A stretch of DNA of 10,373 nucleotides. It comes from Opitutaceae bacterium. GTDB taxonomy: Bacteria > Verrucomicrobiota > Verrucomicrobiia > Opitutales > Opitutaceae. Positions within the stretch are counted from its first letter, which is position 1. Each line of letters starts with the position of its first letter. Of this stretch, positions 1 to 7,931 are shown in pieces. Location of the stretch: assembly GCA_016763045.1 (NCBI GenBank), contig JAESUN010000345.1, positions 1 to 10,373 on the forward strand. The letters are read 5' to 3'. The notes under the pieces are model-generated. The model was not told where the DNA came from, did not search any database, and was given only the letters and a program-made list of their open reading frames with translations. The position numbers and the translations under genes are program-made.

Positions 1-108
1 ATGACACTTTCTCGAGCGTAACTTCGGATGGGCCTCTCTCGGATTGTTCTTCTTAGCAATCCTCGGAGTGATAGCTCTCAAATTACTTTAAGCACCGGCC
101 ATCCATTT
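1..108. other. Left-edge segment without a supported gene
   Basis: This is the 3' flank of the M24 peptidase gene. One plus-strand frame is open from base 5 to a TAA at 89-91 and would encode a short hydrophobic tail (FGWASLGLFFLAILGVIALK) that looks like a terminal membrane helix. However, a TGA at bases 2-4 closes that frame upstream, and no ATG lies inside it. No convincing hairpin terminator for the minus-strand peptidase gene is visible. The stretch may contain the decayed or frame-shifted end of a convergent membrane-protein gene that begins outside the window, or it may be chance. Confidence 0.3.
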
Positions 109-1263
109 CTAGGTAATCTGCCAACGATAAGGATAATGAGAAAGCATCCGAACACCTTCATTCGTGACCTGTACAACATCTTCGATTCGACAGCCTCCCA
201 ATCCAGGATAATACAGACCCGGCTCAACCGTAACCACAGCCCCTTTGCGTAATCGTCCCCCTTTTACAGATAATCGGGGAGCTTCATGGACTGCCAATCC
301 TAACCCATGCCCTGTCCCATGAAAAAAGCCGATGGCCCCACCTTCACCACGTTGCGTCTGATAGCCCTCGGACGTAAAATGATCGACCACCCGAGAATGA
401 ACCGTCTGCCCTGAAATACCTGCTTTGATAGTTTGTATCGCTATCTTCTGAGCAGCCCTAACCGTTCTGACCAGCTTTGTCTGGGCCTCCGAAGCTTTCC
501 CTTTGAGAAAAGTTCGTGTCATATCTCCAAAATACCCCGTTTGAGTGACCCGAGGAAAAATATCGACGATAATCAACTGGTTCGCAAACAACGGCCCACT
601 CCCACGGCAATGAGGGTCACAGGCTTGATCTCCACCTGCAACAATCGTATCAGCTGAAATAGCACCTGCTTTCAAACAAGCGACTTCGATCTTCTGCTGT
701 ACTCGTTGAGAGGTAAGAACTCTGCCTCCATGGTAAAGCTTCCCCCTTTTTACTTTCGCACTACTTAGAAGCTCTTCAGCCACCTTAAAGCCCAAAGCAC
801 TGCATCGGTTTCCATGTATAATAAAACGAGCTTCTTCCTCAGTCTTAACCTCACGTTCCGGAAAAAAATGACCCTCTACGGGGTTCACTTTCAAACCAAG
901 TTCAAGCAACTCAAACGCAACTCCAGTCGGAAAATCAAAGGGAATTCGAAAAGTCTTAAGTTTATAGGATCGAGCCAGAAGATAAATCACCTCCGGGATT
1001 CCTATGTTTTCTCTCCCAAAATATGTATGCGCCTTTTCTGTCCACTCTTCCAACGAAAGAACCTCGTCAAAAAGGGATTCTTTAAGTGCACGAGAAAACT
1101 CCAATGCATTAAAAACCCCCACTTTCTTCTTTTTAAGAAGAAACGAAATAAATGGATCCGGAACAAAGAACCTTCCCAAATAAAGCTGATCTGGGCTTGT
1201 TAAAGTATCCGCATAGAGTAACGATGCTGAAGTAATCTTTTTTGGAGATTTCCGAGAAGACAT
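109..1263 (-). CDS. M24-family metallopeptidase (Xaa-Pro aminopeptidase / prolidase type)
   Basis: This is a 384-residue predicted cytoplasmic metallopeptidase with the pita-bread fold. Proteins of the family remove an N-terminal residue before proline or split Xaa-Pro dipeptides using two metal ions. An N-terminal creatinase-like domain covers about residues 10-140 and the M24 catalytic domain about 145-375. All five expected metal ligands are visible: Asp234 (IIVDIFPR), Asp247 (GDMTRTF), His319 (GTGHGLG), Glu347 (VEPGLY) and Glu361 (RIEDVV). His326 in VHEAP matches the second conserved histidine. The segment GGDQACDPHCRGSGPL (about 210-225) before the first ligand suggests a particular subfamily rather than classical PepP or PepQ. 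No signal peptide is seen. The ATG at 1263-1261 has no Shine-Dalgarno sequence upstream. The gene is divergent from the DUF192 gene, with the two starts overlapping by two bases. The family call is firm; the exact substrate is not known. Confidence 0.9.
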   Translation of the reverse strand: MSSRKSPKKITSASLLYADTLTSPDQLYLGRFFVPDPFISFLLKKKKVGVFNALEFSRALKESLFDEVLSLEEWTEKAHTYFGRENIGIPEVIYLLARSYKLKTFRIPFDFPTGVAFELLELGLKVNPVEGHFFPEREVKTEEEARFIIHGNRCSALGFKVAEELLSSAKVKRGKLYHGGRVLTSQRVQQKIEVACLKAGAISADTIVAGGDQACDPHCRGSGPLFANQLIIVDIFPRVTQTGYFGDMTRTFLKGKASEAQTKLVRTVRAAQKIAIQTIKAGISGQTVHSRVVDHFTSEGYQTQRGEGGAIGFFHGTGHGLGLAVHEAPRLSVKGGRLRKGAVVTVEPGLYYPGLGGCRIEDVVQVTNEGVRMLSHYPYRWQIT

Positions 1264-1906
1264 GAGAGTTAAAATATTTACATTTTGTAGAGATCGCTGC
1301 CCATACTTATTTCCGAAGAGAGGGCATCCCTCGACACCTCATAAAAAGAGCACTTCCATTGGCCTACTGCAATCCAGAAGACAAAATCCTCTCCTGCTGC
1401 TTTCTTTCGTTCTCTCTTCTTTCTTAGTGACAAGCTGTAAAGACATCTCGTCCTCTGAGAGTGAACCAGCCACCGCAAAAACTTATTTCCCCTTACAGGT
1501 GGGGTCTACTTCATTGCAAGCTCAACTCGCCATTCATCTTCATGAGTTACAGCAAGGTTTAATGTTCCGAACACATATGGATACTGACCACGGTATGCTC
1601 TTTGTTTTCAAGAATCCACAAAAACAGAGTTTCTATATGCGCAATACAAAAATACCGCTCCACATAGGGTATTTCACGTCCGATGGAACCTTGAAGGAAA
1701 TTTACTTGATGTATCCAGAAGATGAAACACCTATTAAATCGATCAGCTCTTCGATTCAATTTGCTCTTGAAATGAATAAGGGCTGGTTTGCGAACAATCA
1801 AGTTTCTCCTGGAGCAAAGCTCGACCTAGATGCTGTCCAAAAAGCTTTTGAAGCCAGAGGGATTGATGGAACCCTTTATTTTTCAGATAGCGATCAGGCC
1901 AAATAA
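1262..1906 (+). CDS. Secreted lipoprotein with a DUF192 (UPF0127) domain
   Basis: This 214-residue protein has a DUF192 domain at about residues 76-195. The signature runs GLMFR (98-102), a DHGMLFVF block, FYMRNTKIPLHI and a closing ALEMNKGW. DUF192 proteins have no settled biochemical role. A lipoprotein signal sequence precedes the domain: SRR (38-40), a hydrophobic run LLLLSFVLSSFL (44-55) and the lipobox V-T-S-Cys59. Lys60 follows the cysteine, which under the usual Lol rule does not retain the protein in the inner membrane. About 40 residues precede the signal sequence, which is unusually long, yet the frame holds no other ATG, GTG or TTG before it. An ATT at 1358 would give a normal 26-residue signal peptide, but that is speculation. 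The AGAAG just before ATG 1262 is only a weak ribosome binding site. The gene converges on pilC with a 26-base gap. Confidence 0.82.
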   Translation: MRVKIFTFCRDRCPYLFPKRGHPSTPHKKSTSIGLLQSRRQNPLLLLSFVLSSFLVTSCKDISSSESEPATAKTYFPLQVGSTSLQAQLAIHLHELQQGLMFRTHMDTDHGMLFVFKNPQKQSFYMRNTKIPLHIGYFTSDGTLKEIYLMYPEDETPIKSISSSIQFALEMNKGWFANNQVSPGAKLDLDAVQKAFEARGIDGTLYFSDSDQAK

Positions 1907-1930
1907 AAACTCCCTCTGATTTTAGTCAGA
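1901..1930 (-). terminator. Possible weak intrinsic terminator after pilC
   Basis: On the minus strand, directly after the pilC stop codon, a five-pair stem TCTGA/TCAGA (bases 1930-1926 and 1919-1915) encloses a six-base loop. Five bases (GGGAG) then lead into TTTTTATTT. The position just past the last gene of the run, between convergent genes, fits a terminator. The stem is short and the gap before the T-run is longer than ideal. On the plus strand there is no T-run, so it would not stop DUF192 transcription. Confidence 0.3.
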
Positions 1931-1932
1931 CC

Positions 1933-3207
1933 TTAGTTCAGCTGTTCGATAATCTCAATGATCGGCAAAAACAGAGCGATAACGATAGTGCCAACAGTTA
2001 AAGCTAAAAATACGATCATAATAGGTTCAATAATCGATGTTAAGCCAGCAACGGCATTATCGACTTCTTCATCATAGATCTCAGCCACACGATTGAGCAT
2101 TTCCGGCAACTCTCCCGTTTCTTCTCCCACATCAATCATACTAGTGACCATCAAGGGGAAAATCTTAGTGGCCTCCAAGGGGCCAGAAACACCTTCTCCC
2201 TCTTTAACCCGGTCATGGACTTTATTAATAGCTTCTACCAAAAGAGCATTACCACTTGTATCACGTGTTATCAGTAAGGATGACAAAATAGGGACTCCGC
2301 TAGAAAGTAAGGTGCCGAAGGTTCGCGAAAAACGAGAAATGGCTGCCTTCCGGTAGAGATTCCCCACAAGTGGAAGAGATATAACCGCCCAATCAATCGA
2401 TCTCGCCCCTACTCGGGTACGACTCAGCAACTTCAAGACGACAACAAAACCTACAATCAAACAGATCGTTGAAACGATATTCGTCTTAATAAAAGAACTG
2501 ATGTCCAAAACAACCTGCGTAAGCACGGGTAGACTGGCCCCTTTAAGCATATCCCTAAAAATAGACTCAAACTGAGGGACCACAAATGCCATCAAAGCAG
2601 ACACAACTAAAACCGCCAGAATAACAACAATCACAGGGTAAACCATCGCTGCCCGAATTTTACCTTTGATCCGTTGTGACTTTTCCATGAAGAGGGCCAA
2701 CCGATTCAAAACAACATCCAAGATCCCTCCAGCTTCTCCAGCCTTCACCATATTCACATAGAGACGACTAAAAGTCTTTGGGTGTTGCTGAAGTCCCTCT
2801 GAAAACGTGTTCCCAGAACGAATATTTTCATACAACTCAACAATAACATAGCGGAAAGGCTCGTGCCGTTCCTGTTTCGCTAAAACCTCCAGCCCTCTCA
2901 ATAAGGGTAATCCTGCCTGTATGAGAGTTGAAAGCTGACGTGTGAAAATCGTCAGACTTTTCTGATTGATTACCTTACCGAAGGTTAACGGCTTCTTTTT
3001 CTTTTTAACCAATGTCGAAACAGCTTTTACCTTTTTCACTTTTTGAGACTCACCCACCGAGCGTTTCTCTTGCTCTAGAGCTAAATTAGTCGGGAAATAC
3101 CCCATACTCTTGATCTGTGCTGAAGCAAGGTCGACACTGGCGGCTTCAACCGATCCAGTCCTCTCCGTTCCTTTCGAATCAACAGCTGTAAAAATATATT
3201 TTGGCAT
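1933..3207 (-). CDS. pilC: Type IV pilus inner-membrane platform protein PilC (GspF family)
   Basis: This 424-residue polytopic membrane protein forms the inner-membrane platform on which the PilB and PilT hexamers act. It begins with the usual family opening (MPKYIFTAVDSKGTERTG). A variable linker follows at about 45-75, here rich in lysine (KKVK, KKKKK). Two T2SSF repeats then occur at about 82-210 and 287-412. Hydrophobic segments lie near 189-211, 243-262 and 390-416, giving the normal three-helix topology. The second repeat carries the conserved GEETGEL block (361-367). Length matches the family. The gene starts four bases after the stop of the upstream ATPase gene, so translation is probably coupled; no clear Shine-Dalgarno sequence is seen. 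It is the last gene of the minus-strand run. GspF of a type II secretion system is the alternative name; the adjacent pilT favours a pilus. Confidence 0.93.
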   Translation of the reverse strand: MPKYIFTAVDSKGTERTGSVEAASVDLASAQIKSMGYFPTNLALEQEKRSVGESQKVKKVKAVSTLVKKKKKPLTFGKVINQKSLTIFTRQLSTLIQAGLPLLRGLEVLAKQERHEPFRYVIVELYENIRSGNTFSEGLQQHPKTFSRLYVNMVKAGEAGGILDVVLNRLALFMEKSQRIKGKIRAAMVYPVIVVILAVLVVSALMAFVVPQFESIFRDMLKGASLPVLTQVVLDISSFIKTNIVSTICLIVGFVVVLKLLSRTRVGARSIDWAVISLPLVGNLYRKAAISRFSRTFGTLLSSGVPILSSLLITRDTSGNALLVEAINKVHDRVKEGEGVSGPLEATKIFPLMVTSMIDVGEETGELPEMLNRVAEIYDEEVDNAVAGLTSIIEPIMIVFLALTVGTIVIALFLPIIEIIEQLN

Positions 3208-3211
3208 GAAC

Positions 3212-4900
3212 TTAGGTATACTTTATCACTTCTTCTATGGAAGTTTCACCATTAAAAATGGCTTTCAATCCATCATCCCTCAAAGTTCTCATTCCCCCTT
3301 CAAGTGCTTTTTTCCGAACAAGCAATGCCGGAGCGTTTTGTGACACCATATCTCGTAGAGGCTCGGACATCCTGAGCATTTCATAAAGCCCCATCCGTCC
3401 ACGATAGCCAGTTTCGTTACAATGATGACATCCCTTCCCATAGAAAAATTCCTTATTCCCAAGGTCTTTTAATTTGAGATCCAATTGGCCAACTAAACTT
3501 TCATTAGGATCAAAGGAAGTCCGACATTCCTTACAAATTTTACGAACAAGACGCTGGGCCAAAACAGCCTCAAGTGAAGAGGCAATCAGAAAAGGCTCAA
3601 CCCCCATATCTACCAACCGCGTGATAGCCCCAGCAGCATCATTTGTATGTAGTGTACTTAAGACCAAATGCCCCGTAAGAGAGGCCTGTATCCCAATCTG
3701 AGCCGTTTCCAGATCCCGAATCTCCCCGACCATTATGACATCTGGATCTTGGCGGAGAAAAGAACGTAGTGTTTTAGCAAAAGTCAGACCGATATGAGGA
3801 TTAATCGAAACCTGCATAATCCCCTCAATTTCATATTCCACTGGATCTTCTGCTGTAAGTAGTTTCCGATCGATTTTACTCAGGATACGTAAACAACTGT
3901 AAAGAGTCGTCGTTTTCCCAGACCCCGTTGGCCCGGTCACTATGACAATTCCATTGGGTCGACTGATAACATCCTGTAGAGAAGTCGACACATCCTTGGG
4001 CATTCCTAACTTCTCCACATCAAGCTGAACAACTGATCGATCCAAAACACGTAAAACAACACTTTCTCCAAACTGTGTCGGCAAGGTCGACACACGAAGA
4101 TCAACCGATCTCCCTGCAACTGTTATTTTGATTCGCCCATCTTGAGGGACACGTCGTTCCGCTATGTTGAGATTAGCTACGACCTTAATTCGAGAAATAA
4201 TGGGAAGCGCTAATTGAACTGGTGGTGGTGCCATCTCATAGAGCGCACCATCAATACGATAGCGTATTTTAAACTCGTCTTCAAAAGGCTCAAAATGAAT
4301 ATCCGATGCTTCATCCTTTACAGCCTGTAACAGAACAAGGTTCACAAAGCGGACAATCGGCGTTTCTCCGGCCATCGCTTCGATATCCGATTCACTCAAC
4401 TCTTCACTGGCTACTGTTGAACCTTTCCCAAACTCTTTCAACAAATCATCGATAGAGCCGTCTTCCTCTCCATAGTGAACCTTTAAAAGATTCTCGACGG
4501 CCTCAGGATTGGAAACAACCAATCTCACATCTCTCTGCAATGCGAACGTCAAATCATCAACAATCTGACTGTTAAATGGATCTGTAACCAACAGATCGAT
4601 AGTTGTTTCATCAAAACGGATCGGAACAACTGCATACATTCGAGCAATACTTCCTTCTAAGACACCTATGATAGCATCATCGATGTTTGTGGGGATCGCA
4701 TGCATGTACTCCCAACCCAGATACTCTGCCACAGACTGAAGCAACACCTCGGTGTCGACAACAGCCAATTCATCAATAAGCCCTCCTAATGACTTACCGC
4801 TTTCCTGATGCTCTACATACAGCTCATCGAGCTTTTCTGGCTCAATAGGAGCTGTCTCATGGAGCATTTCATAGAGAGCAAGGCTTTGAGTTTCAAACAT
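3212..4900 (-). CDS. pilB: Type IV pilus assembly ATPase, second copy (PilB/GspE family; PilB2)
   Basis: This 562-residue cytoplasmic hexameric ATPase of the PilB/GspE group powers pilin polymerisation through PilC. An N-terminal T2SSE_N/MshEN-like domain covers about residues 20-145. It keeps an L-G-x-L-I-x-E-L pattern (38-45) but lacks the conserved glutamine seen in c-di-GMP-binding members. The N2 domain contains SDIHFEP (199-205) and RYRIDG. The catalytic domain shows Walker A GPTGSGKT (323-330), the Asp box around AEDPVEYE (350-357), the standard RQDPDVIMVGEIRD with Walker B glutamate Glu393, and the His box with His411 and His418. A zinc-binding tetracysteine is present as Cys456/459 and Cys491/494. 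It is therefore a complete, conventional ATPase. Of all the genes here it has the best ribosome binding site, GGAAAG five bases before ATG. The gene sits between pilT (49-base gap) and pilC (4-base gap), which suggests it is the PilC-partnered assembly motor. Confidence 0.93.
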   Translation of the reverse strand: MFETQSLALYEMLHETAPIEPEKLDELYVEHQESGKSLGGLIDELAVVDTEVLLQSVAEYLGWEYMHAIPTNIDDAIIGVLEGSIARMYAVVPIRFDETTIDLLVTDPFNSQIVDDLTFALQRDVRLVVSNPEAVENLLKVHYGEEDGSIDDLLKEFGKGSTVASEELSESDIEAMAGETPIVRFVNLVLLQAVKDEASDIHFEPFEDEFKIRYRIDGALYEMAPPPVQLALPIISRIKVVANLNIAERRVPQDGRIKITVAGRSVDLRVSTLPTQFGESVVLRVLDRSVVQLDVEKLGMPKDVSTSLQDVISRPNGIVIVTGPTGSGKTTTLYSCLRILSKIDRKLLTAEDPVEYEIEGIMQVSINPHIGLTFAKTLRSFLRQDPDVIMVGEIRDLETAQIGIQASLTGHLVLSTLHTNDAAGAITRLVDMGVEPFLIASSLEAVLAQRLVRKICKECRTSFDPNESLVGQLDLKLKDLGNKEFFYGKGCHHCNETGYRGRMGLYEMLRMSEPLRDMVSQNAPALLVRKKALEGGMRTLRDDGLKAIFNGETSIEEVIKYT

Positions 4901-4949
4901 GAAGTCTTTCCGAAGGAGCGACTTGTTGTTCGAAGGTCAAAAAGATAAA

Positions 4950-6032
4950 TTACAACTCTTTGAGTTTTGCTCCTGTCGCTTCGAGCCTTTGACGCATCGT
5001 TATAGCATCTTGCGACTTCTCAATCGCTTCATCCCCTGAGATAAGATCCTTATTATAAAGGCTCATCAAATGAGTATCTAGCGCAATCATCCCATGCTTG
5101 GCGCCTGTTTGGATATCCGAATTGATTCGATATGTCTTATTTTCACGGATGAGAGACTGAATAGAACTGGTCGAAACCATCAATTCAAAACCTGCAATAC
5201 GCCCACCGCCAGTACGTTTACATAAAACTTGAGAGAGCACCGCAATAATGGAAGAAGCAAGCTGTGTTCGAATCATATCCTTCATATTTGCAGGAAAAGC
5301 ATCTACAATTCGATCAACTGTCTTAGCAGCTCCATTTGTATGAAGAGTCGCAAAAACCAAGTGACCTGTTTCCGCCGCACTAATTGCTGCTTCAATGGTC
5401 TCAAGGTCACGCATTTCACCAACTAGTATAACATCCGGATCCTGTCGAAGACCTCTACGGATGGCCTCGGCAAAAGAACTAACATCAGCCCCTATCTCTC
5501 TCTGCGTTACGATACATCGTTTGTGGTCGTGGTAATACTCGATAGGATCTTCAATCGTAATGATATGCCCATCCCTGTGCTCGTTGATATAGTTGACCAT
5601 CGAGGCCAAAGTCGTGCTCTTACCAGAGCCCGTAGGCCCTGTCACAAGAATCAACCCCCTCGGACGGTAAAGAAGTTCTCTAACAGTATCCGGAAGTCCG
5701 ATTTCTCGTAGCCCAAACATTTCGTTCGGGATTTGGCGCAAAACCATCCCAATATTTCCTTTTGCCTTCAGGACACTAACGCGAAATCTAGCCTTATCCA
5801 GGTAAGCAAATCCGAAATCGGCACCACCAACAGTCTTCACTTGTTGCTGCGCCCCTTCAGAGGTCATCGATCCCATCAAATAGCTAGTATCCTCTGGAGT
5901 CAAATTGGGGCCATCTATCGGAACCATACTCCCATTAACTCTCAATGTAGGAGGTTGTCCCACTTGAATATGAAGATCGGATGCATTCTCCTCTACAACG
6001 AGTTCGAGGAGATCATTCGTGTCATAATTCAT
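4950..6032 (-). CDS. pilT: Type IV pilus retraction ATPase PilT
   Basis: This 360-residue cytoplasmic hexameric ATPase drives pilus depolymerisation and retraction. It has the short PAS-like N-terminal domain (about 1-115, including [11 protein letters not shown] at 18-28) and no PilB-type N1 domain. The catalytic part carries Walker A GPTGSGKS (132-139), the Asp box ITIEDPIEY (158-166), Walker [10 protein letters not shown] (201-209, Glu206) and the His box with His223 and His231. There is no tetracysteine motif, as expected for PilT. The C-terminal AIRNLIRE motif needed for retraction appears as IQSLIREN (291-298), with the core LIRE kept; the following [13 protein letters not shown] also fits PilT. 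The segment before Walker B reads LRQDPD where many PilTs have LREDPD. The ATG has no Shine-Dalgarno sequence and lies 80 bases after the first pilB. PilU is less likely given the LIRE motif and length. Confidence 0.95.
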   Translation of the reverse strand: MNYDTNDLLELVVEENASDLHIQVGQPPTLRVNGSMVPIDGPNLTPEDTSYLMGSMTSEGAQQQVKTVGGADFGFAYLDKARFRVSVLKAKGNIGMVLRQIPNEMFGLREIGLPDTVRELLYRPRGLILVTGPTGSGKSTTLASMVNYINEHRDGHIITIEDPIEYYHDHKRCIVTQREIGADVSSFAEAIRRGLRQDPDVILVGEMRDLETIEAAISAAETGHLVFATLHTNGAAKTVDRIVDAFPANMKDMIRTQLASSIIAVLSQVLCKRTGGGRIAGFELMVSTSSIQSLIRENKTYRINSDIQTGAKHGMIALDTHLMSLYNKDLISGDEAIEKSQDAITMRQRLEATGAKLKEL

Positions 6033-6112
6033 AACTAGATAACTGTGAAAATTTAATAAAAAAAGAAACCAAGATGCACTATAGATCGGCGAAACTGGCT
6101 CAGGCTAAACTC

Positions 6113-7834
6113 TTAATCCACATCTCCTACAGTTGATGTAAGAACTTCCTCAACCGTTGTCGTCCCCGAAAGAGCCTTGCGGAGTCCATCTTCAGACATG
6201 GTTCGCATCCCAGATTCTCTTCCTTTTCTTCTCAATTGATAGGCGGTCGCCCCTGAATAAATCATTCTCTGAATTTCTTCATTTATTTGAAAAATCTCAA
6301 AAATCCCCACTCTGCCCCTGTATCCTGTATCTGCACAATAGGCACAACCAGCCCCTTTCATGTAAGTTGTATTCTCCAGGTTTTTCTCACTAACCTGTAG
6401 AGCACGGAGTGCCAAATGATCCACTTCATAAGGCTCGAGACACTGCACGCAATTTCGACGAATCAATCTCTGAGCCATAATAGCCCTAAGGGACGTTGAA
6501 ACCAAAAATGGCTTCACCCCTATATCTATCAGGCGTGTCACGGCACTTGGAGCATCGTTTGTATGCAAGGTACTGAAAACCATATGCCCAGTTAAAGAGG
6601 CATGAATCGCAATTTCTGCGGTTTCTTTGTCCCTTATTTCTCCAATCATTATAATATTCGGAGCCTGACGCAATATAGCCCTGAGTGCTGACGAAAAGGT
6701 CATTCCGACATCAGGACGAACTGGAACCTGGTTAATTCCCGTCAATTGATATTCAACCGGATCCTCAACTGTTATGATCTTTCGATCGGGTTGATTGATA
6801 AAATTAAGACATCCGTATAACGTTGTCGTTTTCCCAGAACCCGTCGGGCCAGTCACTAGTATAATCCCATCTGGTAACGTAATTAACCGCTCAAACGTCT
6901 CCTGATCATCATTCAGAAATCCCAATTCTGGTAGACCAAGCATTAAACTCTCCTTATCCAAAATACGCATTACAATGCTCTCTCCATGCGCAGCAGGCAG
7001 AGAAGAAACACGCAAATCGATCGATTTCCCTCCAATTCCAATCTGAATACGCCCATCCTGAGGATTACGTTTCTCGGCAATACTCATATTGGACATTATC
7101 TTAATCCGAGAAATAATTGCCAGTTGCAGTCGCTTCGGAGGATTCTCAACCTCGTGAAGAACACCATCGATACGATAGCGAACACGAAACCGTTTCTCTA
7201 AAGGTTCCAAATGGATATCAGAAGCTCGCCTCTTAAATGCCTCGTTAATGATAATCTGGACCAACCGAATGATAGGAGCATCAGAATTATCGTCCCTTTC
7301 ATCATCGGTAGAGGCTGAAGGGCCATTTTTTACGAGCTGATCCTCTGGCACCAGCTCAGGCACAAAGTTGTGCAGTACCGTTTCCACAGTTTCCTCACCC
7401 GTCCCATAATACCTGATAATTGCATGAGCGATTTCGTCACTTGAAGCCAACATCGGTTCAATTGTTTTCTTCAAAACATGGCTCAGACTATCCACTCCAT
7501 CCATGTCCAGCGGGTCACTGATAGCAACATACAAGACATTCTCCCTTATTTCCACTGGAAAAACGTTGTAGCGGGCAGCTAATTCTCGGGAAACAACCTC
7601 CAATGCCACCGGCGCAATCAACACCTTCTCCAAGTCCACTACTGGCATCATAAACTCTTCTGCTAACATCTCAGTGATTCGATAACGTTCAACGTTACCA
7701 GTAACAGTCAGAGCTTCAACCAGATCGCCTTGTCCATCTTCAGGAAGTCCCTTACGGACACTCTCAACAATATCCGATGAAACTAATCCCTTCTCAATGA
7801 TTAACTGAACAATGTAATCCTTTGCAGCTACCAT
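6113..7834 (-). CDS. pilB: Type IV pilus assembly ATPase, first copy (PilB/GspE family; PilB1)
   Basis: This 573-residue member of the PilB/GspE assembly ATPase group is clearly paralogous to PilB2 downstream of pilT. The N-terminal T2SSE_N/MshEN-like domain (about 20-145) is degenerate at the c-di-GMP motif. A polar linker rich in Asp, Glu and Ser follows (about 160-186). The core shows SDIHLEP (205-211), RYRIDG (219-224), Walker A GPTGSGKT (329-336), the Asp box TVEDPVEYQ (355-363), Walker [10 protein letters not shown] (394-402, Glu399), and the His box with His417 and His424. Zinc cysteines 462/465 and 497/500 have the same spacing as in PilB2. The stretch before Walker B reads RQAPN where PilB2 and most relatives have RQDPD. 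ATP binding and Walker B residues are intact, so it is probably active. No Shine-Dalgarno sequence is visible; the 97-base gap to rho leaves room for a promoter. It could serve a second pilus or secretion system. Confidence 0.92.
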   Translation of the reverse strand: MVAAKDYIVQLIIEKGLVSSDIVESVRKGLPEDGQGDLVEALTVTGNVERYRITEMLAEEFMMPVVDLEKVLIAPVALEVVSRELAARYNVFPVEIRENVLYVAISDPLDMDGVDSLSHVLKKTIEPMLASSDEIAHAIIRYYGTGEETVETVLHNFVPELVPEDQLVKNGPSASTDDERDDNSDAPIIRLVQIIINEAFKRRASDIHLEPLEKRFRVRYRIDGVLHEVENPPKRLQLAIISRIKIMSNMSIAEKRNPQDGRIQIGIGGKSIDLRVSSLPAAHGESIVMRILDKESLMLGLPELGFLNDDQETFERLITLPDGIILVTGPTGSGKTTTLYGCLNFINQPDRKIITVEDPVEYQLTGINQVPVRPDVGMTFSSALRAILRQAPNIIMIGEIRDKETAEIAIHASLTGHMVFSTLHTNDAPSAVTRLIDIGVKPFLVSTSLRAIMAQRLIRRNCVQCLEPYEVDHLALRALQVSEKNLENTTYMKGAGCAYCADTGYRGRVGIFEIFQINEEIQRMIYSGATAYQLRRKGRESGMRTMSEDGLRKALSGTTTVEEVLTSTVGDVD

Positions 7835-7886
7835 TGGGATAGAGTATTTTTCTGTGGAAAATATAGAAGTTGGTTATGAATTCCCT

Positions 7887-7926
7887 TAAGGAAGGCCAAA
7901 AGTGCTTTTTCTCAAAGAGTTCCTTA
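7887..7926 (-). repeat. Inverted repeat in the rho-pilB intergenic gap
   Basis: The perfect seven-base arms TAAGGAA (7887-7893) and TTCCTTA (7920-7926) are separated by 26 bases. That spacer itself contains a small AAAAG/CTTTT inverted repeat. The element begins six bases after the rho stop codon. On the transcribed strand no T-run follows the second arm, so it is not a standard intrinsic terminator. It could be an RNA stem at the 3' end of the rho message, or chance in AT-rich spacer. Confidence 0.25.
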
Positions 7927-7931
7927 TTTGT

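Noticed and set aside
814..1203. Plus-strand open frame of 129 codons opposite the M24 peptidase gene.
   Set aside because: The peptide is a basic, low-information shadow of a gene with intact catalytic motifs on the other strand; no family resemblance or ribosome site.
5733..6038. Plus-strand open frame of 101 codons opposite the start of pilT.
   Set aside because: It is the antisense of a strongly conserved PilT N-terminus and has no recognisable domain.
6055..6089. Possible terminator between pilB1 and pilT: a T-rich run on the minus strand after a bulged hairpin (arms 6085-6089 and 6069-6075).
   Set aside because: The stem is only about five pairs with a two-base bulge and a nine-base loop, and it lies inside what looks like one operon. 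Too weak to call.
7860..7889. Possible promoter for pilB1: TATATT (-10 like, 7865-7860) with TTAAGG 18 bases upstream on the minus strand.
   Set aside because: The -35 matches the consensus at only three of six positions, and such pairs are common in AT-rich spacers. Not strong enough to list as a feature.
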